A DNA stretch of 64,000 nt from Puccinellia tenuiflora (lineage: Eukaryota; Streptophyta; Magnoliopsida; Poales; Poaceae): positions 2,132,715-2,196,714 of the forward strand of contig QRDG01000529.1 in assembly GCA_012064385.1 (NCBI GenBank). The letters are read 5' to 3'. How positions within the stretch are numbered: position 1 is the first letter of the stretch; every line of letters begins with the position of its first letter. Of this stretch, positions 10,869 to 21,717 are shown in pieces. The notes under the pieces are model-generated. The model was not told the origin of the DNA and made no database searches. It saw only the letters and a list, made by a program, of their open reading frames with translations. The translations under genes and the position numbers were made by a program.

Positions 10869-12658
10869 TGATGCATCTAAAATGCATACATGAACTTTGC
10901 ACTATAATAGTTATATTCCAATCATATTTGCATCATATAAGGGGTATATTACTGTTACTTAATGTTTTTTGATAATTTATAATGATTTCCCCTTTTTATG
11001 GAATTAATCCTGCGCAGGCAGAAAACCCCTTTTTCTTTCTTTAATTGTTTTAGGACCTTAACGACGTCATAATGAGCTATAAATTTAGGAGGGTCATTAT
11101 TTTGGAAGGACATGATTTAGGAGCGAAAGAAGTCAACGAACGGAGGCCGGAGGACCAAAAGGGAGGGTCCCACGCGGCTACAGTACTTGGCCGCGTGGGC
11201 CCATCCAACTTGGCCCTCGTGGCCCCGTTTGCATCGATCCTTCGCCCATAAGCATCCTCGTGAACTAAAAACGCCTATATAAGAGGTCCCCCGACGTTTT
11301 CCTAGAGGAGAGCCGCCACACAAGAGAAACCAGAAACAGAGATCAGGAGGCTGAAGATCGGAGGGGGGAAACTCCGACGGAGCCCTGCCGGAGAGGTCTC
11401 CTTCTTCTGCATCGACATCTCCACCGTCTCCATGATGAAGAGGGAGTAGTCCACCGCTGGACTATGGGTTTGTGGCAGTAGCATATGTATCTCTCTCTCT
11501 CTCTCTCTCTTGAGCTTCATTAGTTAGCACCGTATGAGCTGCTGAACATGATTACAGTCACCGTTGTATTACCTTTGTGGTGGATCTTTCTATGAGTTAA
11601 TATATGTTGAGATTGCAATGTTTGTTTCAGTTATGAAAGTAGATGCATATTATGTACCCCGTTCTTATATCCTGGTTATGATCAAGCATGTTTATGAGAG
11701 CGTGTGTGGGGGAATGTGTGCATTAGTTGGAGTAAAGGGGGGTGGTGAAGTGATAAGCTGACAACTTGTATATCACGATCCATTGGGTGTTTAACTTACT
11801 TTGTTACCTCACTAGGGATAAACCAAAATACCATGTTGAAGGGTAGGAGGAGTGACATGCCTCTACCTAAGACTAGATCCATCATGTGTTTATTTTAACT
11901 TCATGTCATTGATCTTAAAGCTATACTCTGATGTTATCTTAATTACTAAGGTGCATGATTTAGTTCACATCTTGGTGGAGTATAAGTGAGACTAATAATC
12001 AAAAGGTCTCTATGTTAGGACGTGATGCCCATATAATTAGTAACATGTCAATGAACTTGTTTGCAATCTCATATGTTAATCCTATGTCTACTTGTTTGCC
12101 ACACCTTATTATAGAGAGAGTGCATGTGTGAAACCATGAACCCCTGTCCATTTTTAATCTTAAGAAACACTCTTCCAACCACTTTCAAGCATCTTTTACA
12201 TTCAGCCATTTTTAAATCAGAAAATACAAAAACACTTTTACTTCTTGCATTCACATATAAAAAACCCAAAAATACCATCCTTCATCATTACTATCATCCT
12301 TGCATTATTATTTATCACCATTGCATTTTTATTTGCTGTTTTGCATTCATTATTATCTTAATATCATTCTCACACCTTGTGCTTGACAACCACTTGGTGA
12401 GGTTGAGGGCACAAAGCAATTTATTTGTTTGCAGGAAATCTAGAGAAGGACAAGGAGATAAAACCCACACTACTGATTCCCCGAGAGTTCGATATTAAAC
12501 CCTCGAGTCACCTTCTTGGGGAAAAAAGACTTCCACTCCTACATACTCTGCACTTGGAGGCTCAACCTATCCCTTATATATTATTTTCCTTTCAGGGTAT
12601 CAAGAGTATTTGTTGGCGTAGTTGAGGGAGAAGAACACTCTCATCAATCCCGTCATCA
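10869..12658 (+). repeat. Complete 3' LTR (1790 bp)
   Basis: It starts TGATGCATCTAAAATGCA directly after the purine tract and ends CCCGTCATCA, with canonical TG..CA termini. It matches the solo LTR at 3800-5567 in inverted orientation. The LTR carries a CT-rich microsatellite near 11490-11510. Confidence 0.9.
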
Positions 12659-14270
12659 CCTCCTTGCATAGCTGGGACCAGATCTTGCCCCGGCTTCCCC
12701 TCTGGACGTGGATGGAACCAACAGGAGCTGGAGCATGCCCACCAAGGTGTTCAGCGTTATCACCAGGATCGTCGCATGTGCAGAATGTGAAAACGAGGTG
12801 TTGTATGATTCCCGTCCCCAATATTGTGCTCATAGGTTAATAGTCTTGCCTGCTTATTGGTTAATAGTCTTTTAGAATTACTTGCTTGCTCCGAGCATTG
12901 CTTGCTGCTAATAGTCTTTTAGAATTACAGTAGCTTCCTGGTAATGTTTGGTTGCACTAACCTACGACTAGTATTATTAGATCTTGACAGTTCAATGGAT
13001 TTACTCGCAAAAAAAGACAGTTCAATGAATTATGAACGTATTTGGATGATATTTTATTCTGCTTAATTTGTTAAGTTGAGGTTTTCTTGCACTGTTTGCT
13101 GCTGTGCCATGATGCTCCATTGGTAGTCCTGTCTGCTGTTTACCATCTGAGTTGGTTAGACATCATAGAATTTGTTGGTACTTTGAGAAATTACTAGTAG
13201 ATGTCCTATGCAAGATTTGAACAATATAACGTCATGCTAAATCTAAACATTGTCCTTGTTTCCGGATAAAGTTATCTATTCATTCTGTGGTACTAGCGAC
13301 ACTATGTAGTGTTAGCTAAATTACTAGATGATTGTCGTATGCTAATCCACCTCCATGTGAGGTTAGAGTTTTAAGTGATACCATGTGAGGTTAGAGTTTT
13401 AAGTGATAACTATAACTAGCTACACTATGTAGTTGTAGCATTGATCTTCCATTGTAAGCTGTTTGGTTTCATTCTATCCTATGAACATATGAAACGAATC
13501 ACCATGTGAATGCTATTTTAATTAGTCTAGCTCAAGTTTAAAGAACTGCAATAATAAAATATTGTTATTTGTGTACATGCTTTCTCAAATCGTGGTCTGG
13601 TTATACTACTGACGGCTTACATCGCTCGTTGTTTCTTGGAGTAACATCATACGAGCTTGCTTGCAGGGATCATCCGGACCCTAGTCACCGGCTGCAATGC
13701 CAGCAAGCTGCCGGACCTCAAGGATGTACCTTGTCTCCTTAAGGTATAATCCCACCTTTGGGCACTTTTGTCGATTGGAGTAGGATAGTTTTATGACTTG
13801 CTGATCACCTGTTTTGCCGCAGAGCCTTTAGTTGAATCTGGAGTGCACTACTATTGTTATTGAAGTGGATGTACTTGATTTTTAAAACGGAAGCTAATTT
13901 TCAAATAGTTAATTGGTTATTTGTTTAGATCTGATACATAGGACCCTTGCATGCTACTATCTAGGGGTAAATCTTTATATGAGAAAAACATATCATTTTA
14001 CTTAGTTATGCAAGATGCCTCTACGCTCTGTAAGACCTCATTGTGCTGGCTTATGAACGGTGCATAGTGCAGTCCTACGATATGGAGTTTCCTGTGATAT
14101 TATTGATGCAAATATTGTTTTTTGTTATTGTTGTATTTTATATTGTTCCTAACCATTTTGGTCTATAACATGCAGATGCTAGCATTCGTTCCTGTTTCGT
14201 CGCGAGCTCCATGACAAAGATGGACGCCAAGAAGCTTAGAGTTCTAGCTCATTGTAGCTAGTTATACTTC
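12659..14270 (+). other. Inner-CACTA interior with possible spliced exons
   Basis: Two GC-richer blocks sit in AT-rich DNA with splice-like borders. At 13667-13743 a block is bounded by ..cttgcag and ..cttaag/gtataa and reads in one frame as IIRTLVTGCNASKLPDLKDV. At about 14175 another follows ..catgcag. A third GC-rich block lies at 12659-12835. They could be exons of a CACTA gene or of captured host sequence. I do not recognise the product, and the rest of the region is AT-rich with nothing to annotate. Confidence 0.3.
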
Positions 14271-15042
14271 AATATCTTATTAGATTTTGCTATTTAGTTG
14301 TGTTTTGGTAACTGGATGTCTGATGTGAACTATGATAGATTGTAAACTTGATGTGAATTATGTTTGATTGTAATTTGCCAAGTTGGCAGTTTGCTCACTT
14401 TGAGTTTTTTCATTTATTTTCAGTATTGGAAAATTGATATATGAAGAATGATTCTGATATGTGGAACCCACCAACTAGACTGACCCGCCTGCTTGTACCT
14501 AACAAGTGGGACCTACCCGAAAAGTGGACCCACTTTTTTGAGAAAAAGAAAATTATAATCTGTTGGGCCTAAAAGGCCACGGCCCAAAAATAAAAAGCGT
14601 GGAATGATAGAATATGCCCATGTAGATGACCAAAATTGACAGGGAAAAAATATATAATTGGGCTGAATTGTTGGGCTTGGTCCATATAAAACACCAATCT
14701 GGGCTGGGCTGATTCTGATCAATGACCTTCTCAGTTGGCCACAATATTGCCACGTCGGATTGGCCACGTAGGATCTGACGTGTCAACGGCTGGCAGCGTA
14801 TGAGCAAAATAATTGGTCATAAATTCTATGACCCTCTAATTTGGTCATAGACGATTATGACCATTTCAATTAAAAGGTCATGTTTGACCGTTTTACTCGC
14901 TCGGTATGTGACCATCGGTTTTTGGTCACAGAGGGGTCATGAATGGAACTTTGTGACCTTTTAGTGACCAAAATGGAGGGTCACCAGTTAGCAAATTTCT
15001 TGTAGTGGATCTGCACCCGGGACTGCGGAATCGGGACTAGAG

Positions 15043-15057
15043 CCCCCCCCCCCCCCC
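15043..15057. repeat. Poly-C tract (15 C)
   Basis: Fifteen consecutive C bases interrupt the 'agtcccgg' subterminal repeats of the outer CACTA. It is one of four G/C homopolymers of 15 or more bases in the window. Confidence 0.95.
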
Positions 15058-15452
15058 TCTAGTCCCGGGTCAGTTACGACCCGGGACAAAAGGGTCCCCC
15101 ACGTGGCCGGTGCCTCGGCGCGTGGTCGAGGATCTGTAGTCCCGGTTCTTACGGCCCGGGACTAGAGATGTCCCCACCTGGCAGCCTTTTGCTCTGGCTT
15201 TTTTGTGTTCCCGCCTTTTTGCGTATTTAAAATTATGATCAATCTTACAAAATATGTGGTTAGTTAATTACAATTCGGAAAAATACATATAGCATACCAA
15301 AATGTTCATCAAAGAATTATCTATCTAATAAAAATATACTTTATTCTTTATTCATTATACATAGAGCCCGTCTATTCGATTACATATTACAACCGGGACT
15401 AGAGCCCGTCTATTCGATTACATGGAGGTCACAACTGGGACTAGAGCTCCGT

Positions 15453-16945
15453 CTACTCGGTGTTATAGTATTTTCGCTCGGGGTTTATGACGTGGTCCAC
15501 CAAAAATCCCGCAATTTCCTTTTGAAGCGCTATAAAGCGCTCCTTTGGTTGCAGTTTCCTCCGCATTTCATCCAACTATAAAAGAAGGAGATCAATATGA
15601 ATATCAATCATCATAACAATAATTATGAATGACACTCAACAATAGTAATAAAATAAAATTATGGATATATTTGTTCACGTACCTCTAAAATTTCGATGCG
15701 TTCCGCTCACTGACCTCCTAGCGAATCGACTCGCAAACAAAGAATCCACACAAATTGGACCCCGATAGCTGCCTCTCGCACTTTACGAGAATAGAGTTGA
15801 ATCAAATAATAATCAAGCATGATATAATGGTATTGAAATTAGAATTAAAGAGATGCGCGGACCTAGCTCGTACTACTTGCCTTGACATGATGAAAACTAA
15901 GCATCTCTTTGAATTGACCTATTGCTATTGGTGAAGCTTTTCCAAACCCTGCCCGGCAAAAAAATGAATAAACAAGTTACTAGTTACTTGATATCTCGGG
16001 AAATGAATAAAAGAGACCGATATAGTGCGATAATGATTGAAATTACCTTTGGAGCGCATATTTAGTGATTTGGTACTTCTCTTCGGGTGTCGCCAATGAG
16101 TCGTGGAGTTCAACTCTTCCAGAGTCAACTTCAATGATTAGCAGAATGTAATGGAAGCCGCGCACATTTATATACGTCAGTAACTCATCAGTTACAATTA
16201 ACATCGAGTAAGCAAAAATTAATGTTACAAGACCAGTATCTTCTTTTTGTAATGTTGCCTCTTAATGAACCTTAGCAAGTTGTCCTCCGTTTCCTGGGGG
16301 AACTCTAGTAGCAATTTTTGATTAATTCGTGTTGGGTTAACGAACCCAATGTCAAAGATTCCTTTTTGGTCACATTCATGACTACTCTTCATTCTGCATA
16401 ATAGCATAGTGAGCATAATTATAGGCGATGAACGAGCTGCGCTACAGACTTTATTATGGAAATAAATGAATTGAATCACTTACAGACAATAGGTACCGAT
16501 GATACTGAAGTCGAGGGCGTCAAGCTTGTGTAACATATAGAGTTCGTTAAGATAAATGCAAATCTGGTCTTTACCAATGTAATGCTCTTCTGTAACTTTC
16601 ACAAGGATCATTATTCGCCCTTCCTTTATGATATTCATGTACCAGTTATGTAGTATTCGCATTTGTGTTGGTAGAAGATTGATCTGATCAGGTGGCACCA
16701 GAGACTTCCCGTATTCCCATTTCCATACTTCTTCGTCCAAAATAGGCCCCATATCTCCGCCGAGTATTCCCATTTCCAGTTGAGAAATAGAAATACCAGC
16801 TTCTGCAGCAAATTTCGCCCTCATATTGGGTGGTACAGCTGCAATGTCCGTCGCCAAGCCCTGATTAGTGGGTAACACCTTGAGCGGGGAGATCGACTGT
16901 TTTGCCTGTTGTCCGATCTGGGCAACGTCTCTTTTCCCCTATGTC
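15453..16945 (-). pseudogene. CACTA-associated Ulp1-like cysteine protease gene
   Basis: The minus strand encodes pieces of the Ulp1-like protein carried by many grass CACTA elements. The first exon (16945-16480) contains KRDVAQIGQQAKQSI and LPTQMRILHNWYMN and ends at a plausible donor (TGTCT/GTAAGT). The next block (16395-16230) contains IGFVNPTRIN and LLRFIKRQHYKKKILV. A third (16155-16050) has FHYILLIIEVDSGRVELHDS, carrying the likely catalytic His region. A further block near 15740 reads GSNLCGFFVCESIR with the probable catalytic Cys, and the tail at 15580-15453 ends at a TAG. At least one in-frame stop follows CESIR. Ulp1 proteases process SUMO-like conjugates; their role in CACTA elements is unsettled. 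The exon-intron structure seems largely preserved although the gene looks dead. Confidence 0.8.
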
Positions 16946-17580
16946 AAGTGTTGTTCGGCATAATTGTTATAAATACGAAATTGGGAAAGATTCCCAGGAA
17001 CTGTCAAATTAGAAACTCCTAATGAAATTACATATGATGTCGGCCATCATATGTAATCCTATTAGGGGCTTCTATTTTGACAGCTCGTGGAATCTTTCCC
17101 AATTTTCTAACCCAATTTTCTGCTAACACTAATTTTTTAACCCAATTTTTGCTAACACTATTTTTTGCTAAGTTTTGTTAACACTAGTTTTCTAACCCAA
17201 TTTTCTGGTAACACTAATTTTCTAACCCAATTTCTAACTAGTATTATTATGGGAGTTATTAGCATATTAATATTTCTAACTAGTAAATCTAACTAATTAA
17301 CCACCTAAATCATCTATTAAATTCCTAATAAATTTCAAACCTAATTTTAAAACCTAAATCTAAATTCAAACCTAATTTCAAACCTAAATTTCAAAATACC
17401 TAAACCAAAATTTAAACCCTAAATTTCAAACCTAAATTAAAACCTAAACCCTAACCCTAACTTGCTAATAAATCTAACTAATTAAATTGCTAATAAATCT
17501 AACTTATTAACTTCCTAAACCCTAACCCTAACTTCGGCATTTCAAATTTAACTAATTATATTTCAAATAAATCTAACTAA
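16946..17580. other. AT-rich low-complexity DNA with CCCTAA-like words
   Basis: The stretch consists of diverged repeats of 'ctaacactaattttc', 'caaacctaaat' and 'taaatctaac'. Short CCCTAACCCTAA tracts occur near 17450 and 17525 (telomere-like in sequence, but only two units each). No coding potential was seen. Confidence 0.6.
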
Positions 17581-17731
17581 TTATATTTCAAATTTAAAAA
17601 AAAAGGAGGAGGAGGGAGGCTCTGTACCTGCGACGGCGGTGGCGCGGCTGGTCTCGGGCGGGGGAGAGCGGCGGCGGGATGTAGAAACATCCGGTGAAGC
17701 CATACAACCCTGACGCCTTGTCATGTGTCCG

Positions 17732-18016
17732 CTATTTGACCATGCACCACACCTCCTTGAGAAATTCGGCAGGTAGAGGGGCAAGGTCATGTGTCATAAG
17801 TTGTAGAAACTCTCCAAGGATAGAGTAGACTGCCACACGAGATTCACATCGAGGAGCCCATTGAAGAATAAATCGATCACCTCCGCTTTGCCCTAATGAA
17901 CCAGAAACGATGCCATCGTCCACCCAAAGTTGTGGAATGAAACTCTTCCGCCGGTGAGTGGGCCGGCCTGGTCGCCAAAAGTTGCTAACGTGTCTACATT
18001 TATCTTCGTTGTTCAA
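17732..18016 (-). CDS. ORF of unknown function (94 codons)
   Basis: A minus-strand frame begins at a non-ATG codon and runs 94 codons to a TAG-type stop. It includes LWVDDGIVSGSLGQSGG and ends in a leucine-rich HDLAPLPAEFLKEVW segment. I recognise no domain. It lies between outer-CACTA debris and the small membrane-protein gene and could be an exon of an unidentified gene, or chance. A different frame over the same bases also stays fairly open, which lowers confidence. Confidence 0.2.
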   Translation of the reverse strand: MNNEDKCRHVSNFWRPGRPTHRRKSFIPQLWVDDGIVSGSLGQSGGDRFILQWAPRCESRVAVYSILGEFLQLMTHDLAPLPAEFLKEVWCMVK

Positions 18017-18360
18017 TGTTGTACCATGCGTCCATGCCGGCTTGCTTGTTTTAGCTGGTAACTAGTGCGAGTTCCAGCATTCACATGGGAAAACAGAAGG
18101 ATGCAGGGCAATACGTGCAGCCAAGAAGAGCTTGCTTGGATAGATCAAGCTTGCCAACGATCAGGCATATTCTAGCATTCAAAACACACCATGCAAGCAG
18201 CGTAGAAAGCAAAGTAGGAAAAGGCACTAAACCTCGGCATTGTTTGTTCCATCCAAGCAAGTGCAAAATCATCCATCGTATAAAGATACAGAAGGAAAAG
18301 GCACTAAACCTCCAGACGGGCACTCGAGTATGAAGATAACTGCCACGCAATCAAATGAAC

Positions 18361-18652
18361 TCAGTTCTCCTTGCGATTGCTGATGTCGCCTCCATCGGCA
18401 GTCTCCACCGAGGGAAGGGTCTGCAGGATCAATCAGAAAAATCAAGGGGGTGAGCATTACGTCGAACAGTTTGCGTGCGTTAGCGGTGAGATGGGTGACG
18501 GAGCTAACCATGTCGGGCTTGTAGATGTTGTGCACGATGGAGGCCCCGGCGAGGAGGGAGACGACCACCACCACCGACGACCACGCCAGCGAGGGGGTCC
18601 CCGTCGGCAGCAGACCGCCGCCGAACTTCTTGCCAACGCCGCCGCCGTTCAT
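18361..18652 (-). CDS. Small single-pass membrane protein, two exons (67 aa)
   Basis: Exon 1 (18652-18509) starts at an ATG and encodes a glycine-rich N-terminus (MNGGGVGKKFGGGLLPTGT), a hydrophobic segment at about residues 22-37 rich in V, L and A, then IVHNIYKPDM. It ends in frame at ATG/GTTAGC. Exon 2 (18420-18361) follows ..CTGCAG and encodes TLPSVETADGGDISNRKEN, then TGA. Removing the 88-bp GT..AG intron leaves one open frame, whereas reading through the intron gives an implausible tail. The layout resembles a short, conserved plant protein with one membrane anchor that I have seen annotated as uncharacterised; I cannot name it. No N-terminal signal sequence precedes the anchor. A fragment of exon 1 recurs at 35365-35425. 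The first TE of the large nested stack begins only about 170 bp upstream of the start codon. Confidence 0.75.
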
Positions 18653-18964
18653 CCTCCTCGCAGCCAAGACCGTAAGCCTCTCGTTCGTTTGATTTTTTTT
18701 TTGTGAGTGGATCTTGTTTGATAGAATCCAGCGAGACGACTGTATGGGCTCTGTATCACTGTATGGGCCTAACGACTGGGCTCGTCACCCTTTTTCTTTG
18801 GTTCTCTCGAGAAAAAACTACTCCCTCCAATCAGGAATGTTTGTCGCAGCTGTACTTTTTTTTTTAAAAACCAAGGCAAAAGGCTTGGCATTTCATTAAT
18901 TAAGGAGAAGGTTTTTTAGAGGTCTTACAAACCGTGGTCAAGGCCACGGTAAAAATAAAACGAC

Positions 18965-19522
18965 TCACTCTCGCGACATTACATTACTAAGCACTTTGGC
19001 ACCGGCAAGGCACCACATCCCCGCCTCCTCCTTGATTTTTGAAACTATAATAGGCGCGGGGGCGGCGTGATTTTGGAAAACCCTAGCATTTCTTTCCGTC
19101 CATACCTCCCATGAGACAAGCATGGCAAGAGTCGCCATCGCCTTCCGATGAGGACATCTCTTGTGGATCATCTCCCGCCACCATTCTTTCACGGAGCGAG
19201 CATGGTGCCGCTCACTCAGCGTCACATCATGTAGTCCAAGCCACTTCTTTAGGGAGTCCCAAATCTGAATAGTGAAGCGACACTTGAAGAGTAGGTGGTC
19301 AGCTTATTCTTGAACTTGGTTGCAAAGCTTACACAAACCGCAATTTTGCAATCCCCTTCTCTCGAGCCTATCGGCCATCCGCACTCGGTTTTGGAGGATT
19401 ACCCAAGCAAAGATCTTGCACTTTGTGGGGGCGGGGGGGGGGGGGGGGGGGGGGGGGGCACGGTTCCCAAACCAAGGATGGCATAGCGGAGGTAGTATGC
19501 CCTAAAATTGCATCTTGTATGC
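18965..19522 (-). pseudogene. LINE ORF2 C-terminal part (zinc-binding region), decayed
   Basis: The minus-strand translation contains FAWVILQNRVRMADRLERRG, then a CxxC pair in CGLCKLCNQVQE, HLLFKCRF and later LAMLVSWEVWTERNARVF, the order found at the end of plant L1 ORF2 proteins (zf-RVT region). There is an in-frame TAA between the CxxC pair and HLLFKC, a TAG shortly after AYKMQF, and a 26-base C run inside the frame. The protein is not functional. The upstream half of the same ORF continues at 30883. Confidence 0.85.
19433..19458. repeat. Poly-G tract (26 G)
   Basis: Twenty-six consecutive G (with one C then more G just before it) lie inside the LINE coding sequence, between segments translating as SLVWEP and KVQDLC-type text. 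Confidence 0.95.
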
Positions 19523-21029
19523 TGATGCATGTAAAATGCATAAATGAACTTTGCATTATAATTCTCATATTTCAATCATATTTGCATCATATAAGGGTTA
19601 TATCATTGTTTTATATTGATTTTGGGGATAATTCACAGTTTCCCCATTTATTTGGAATTAACCCTGCACTGGCAGAAAACCCTATTTTCTATATTTTGAT
19701 GTTTCAGGGACCCAAACGATGTCCAAATGAGCTATAAATTTACGGGGATCATTATTTTGGAAGGAGGAAGACCTAGTAGCGAAAGAGGCAAACGAACGGA
19801 GGCCGGAAGGCCAAAATAGGGGGCCCCACGCGGCCAGGTACAGAGCCCGCGTGGGACCACCCCAATTGGCCCTCGTGGCCCCGTTTGCGTCGATCCTTAG
19901 CCCTGAAGCTTCCTCGTGACCTAAAAACGACTGCATAAATAGTCCCCCGAGGAGTTTCGCAAGGAGGCGGCGGAGAAACGCAAAACCAGAAACAGAGAGG
20001 CAGAGGGCTGCCGCCGGAGAAGATCGGAGGGGGGAAACACCGCCGGAATCCACCTCCGGAGGGCTCCACCCCCCTCCGGCGTGATCATCATCAACATCTA
20101 CAGCAAGATCGTCTCCACTCCGGGCTGCACCTCTTCATCAACCTCTCCATCAAGCTCCTCATCTCCATGATGAAGGGGGAGTAGTCTCCCTCGGGGCTGA
20201 AGGCTCATGCCGGTAGCTATGTGGTTTATCTCTCTCTCCCATGGTGTAATCTTTATGTGATCATGAGCTTTGTAATCTAGTTGAATCCATAGATGGTACT
20301 CTTCTTTATCTTATGAATTATGCTACTCAAGTGGTTTTATTGATGTGATTGCCGGAGTCACCTTTGTCCCATGGTGTGATGTTGACAGTGTGTGCACCGT
20401 GTGTGGCTCTTAGGCTAAAGATTACATGAATACTTATCATGAGTTATTATTTGTGTTGGGTGTCTCTATGATATTGTGGTGTTTGTTAGTACTATCTTTG
20501 GATGCATATAGTGACCGCTTGAAGTATCCATAGATGTGGAATACGAACTTTAAGGTGTGCTTTTTGTAGCCCTACACAGTGGATTGGTATTCTTTATCCA
20601 ACCAGAAATTAATTCAGAGTAGCATATTGAGGAGGAATTATCTATGTATTCAATTATATTATTATTGTTGAGAGTGTCCACTAGTGAAAGCATGATCCCT
20701 AGGCCTTATTTCCAAAGCACCGTTTACACCTTTGTCTTGTCCTCTTGCATTAAAGAGGATTGGGACACTTTCACACTCTTGTTCCCTTGTCTTGTCCTCT
20801 TGCATAAAAAAGGATTGGAACACTTTCACACTCTTGTTTTGTTACATTAAACTTCCATCCATTAAATCAACCATCTTGTTCTATAAACTTGTTTAGTGCA
20901 TAATCAACTAAAACTTGTGACACTTTTGTTGTAGGGAATAGATAACTTTTCCTTCTTGCTCCTGCGGATCGATACCTTACTTCCACATTGAATTGTGCTA
21001 AAGTGATTCCTTGCTCTTGGGGATTATCA
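19523..21029 (+). repeat. 5' LTR (1507 bp)
   Basis: TG..CA termini, followed after 10 bases by the primer-binding site. The first ~90 bases resemble the start of the other family's LTR (TGATGCAT, then aaaatgcata and atgaactttgca), but the middle and end differ. ORFs of about 100-120 codons on its minus strand recur in the 3' LTR and are not genes. Confidence 0.92.
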
Positions 21030-21039
21030 AGCACTTTTC

Positions 21040-21057
21040 TGGCGCCGTTGCCGGGGA
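21040..21057 (+). promoter_or_regulatory. Primer-binding site of the second LTR element
   Basis: TGGCGCCGTTGCCGGGG, identical to the site at 6874 in the gag-protease element. It fits the standard grass gypsy (tRNA-Asp type) primer-binding site. Confidence 0.85.
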
Positions 21058-21202
21058 GCGTAGCGCTTATGTTTCTATTCTTGTTTGCACTAGATATTTA
21101 TTTTCAGTTTTGCATATACTCTAGTTTACTTTCAGTTTTGCATTTAGTTTAGTTTTACTTTCAGTTTTGCATTTATCAAAAACCCAAAAAAAATAAAAAA
21201 AA

Positions 21203-21709
21203 ATGGAAAACTATTATAAAAATGCCATGATAGCTGCTGAATTTAGAGAATCTTTTGAAGGGAAAAGATTAAAAACCATCATGAGGTATCTAAATGAAAT
21301 TGCTAGTAAACTGCTTAATTGTCATAAGGAAGAAACTTGTTGCTCTGAATACTGTAGACACTTTGAATTCCAATGCCCTTCCAATAAAGTTGAACCTGTT
21401 ATTGCAACTTATCATATAGGGATTTATGCTCACTTAGGGATGGCAGAAGTAGAGCAATTTGTTATTTTTGTGGCAGCCTATGAATTAAACACCTTCATTG
21501 ATGAACATGAAACCTGCCCTATAGCTTCTCAATCTAAAAATATGATTGCCTTTATCCTTTATATTTGCATAGATGAATTTGATGAAAATATCTATGTTGT
21601 TGACACAAGGAAGAGATTTGCCCAAGGTACTACTGATGTTTTGCAGGAAGAAGATGATGAAAACATAAGCTTGAAGAGGAAGTATGTGAAGAAGAGGATA
21701 AAAGCCTAA
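21203..21709 (+). CDS. LTR-element ORF of unknown function (168 aa)
   Basis: This is the first ATG ORF after the primer-binding site, in the position where gag normally lies. The protein is cysteine-containing (CHKEETCCSEYCRHFEFQC) with a basic C-terminus (LKRKYVKKRIKA). I see no Gag capsid motif, zinc knuckle or protease motif. It is directly followed by acidic ORFs in other frames, so the original product may have been longer and is now frameshifted. A gag remnant is one possibility; an unrelated captured or element-specific gene is another. Confidence 0.5.
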   Translation: MENYYKNAMIAAEFRESFEGKRLKTIMRYLNEIASKLLNCHKEETCCSEYCRHFEFQCPSNKVEPVIATYHIGIYAHLGMAEVEQFVIFVAAYELNTFIDEHETCPIASQSKNMIAFILYICIDEFDENIYVVDTRKRFAQGTTDVLQEEDDENISLKRKYVKKRIKA

Positions 21710-21717
21710 ACTTCGGG

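Larger units (their letters stand above)
6214..12658 (+). mobile_element. Non-autonomous gypsy-like LTR retrotransposon (gag-protease only), 5' LTR truncated
   Basis: The order is: partial 5' LTR (6214-6862), primer-binding site (from 6874), a gag-protease ORF (7181-8455), 2.4 kb of non-coding DNA, a purine-rich tract (aagcttggggatg, to 10867) and a complete 3' LTR (10869-12658). No reverse transcriptase, RNase H or integrase is present. Such gag-only elements depend on proteins from relatives. The missing first 1.14 kb of the 5' LTR explains why no 5' target duplication is visible; the five bases after the 3' LTR are cctcc. By hand count about 15 of 649 aligned LTR positions differ (roughly 2%), so the insertion is fairly young. 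Confidence 0.85.
2175..15007. mobile_element. Inner CACTA transposon, swollen by LTR-element insertions
   Basis: The left end reads CGCTACAAGAAATATG (2175) and the right end AAATTTCTTGTAGTG (to 15007), which pair as a CACTACAAGAAAT inverted repeat with one change at the left tip. Both ends carry many 'ttggtcata'/'tatgacc' subterminal words (2190-2440 and 14810-15000), a pattern I associate with a Triticeae CACTA family. The bases outside are ..cga and gat.., so a GAT target duplication with one lost base is possible but not proven. Of 12.8 kb, about 8.2 kb is inserted LTR sequence. The remaining sequence has no recognisable transposase, so it is non-autonomous or decayed. Confidence 0.8.
2122..16945. 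mobile_element. Outer CACTA transposon, split by an inner CACTA; right end not found
   Basis: The left terminus is CACTAGTGGAGAAAGAGCC at 2122, preceded by TTG as the possible 3-bp target site. It is followed by several 'tagtcccgg' subterminal words. After 53 bases it is interrupted by another CACTA (2175-15007) and resumes at 15008 with more 'tagtcccgg'/'cccgggacta' words and then a CACTA-type Ulp1-like gene (15453-16945, minus). No transposase (TnpD-like) gene and no right terminus could be found to the right, so the element appears internally deleted or truncated. The end coordinate marks the last sequence I can assign, not a true terminus. Confidence 0.6.

Noticed and set aside
18218..18315. 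Direct repeat ggaaaaggcactaaacctc (two copies, 77 bp apart)
   Set aside because: Real but short and isolated, downstream of the small gene; no structure or function can be supported.
19682..20069. Minus-strand ORFs of 98-123 codons, repeated at 29535-29922
   Set aside because: They lie within the two LTRs of one element; duplication reflects the LTR pair, not gene conservation. They overlap in two frames and show no motif.
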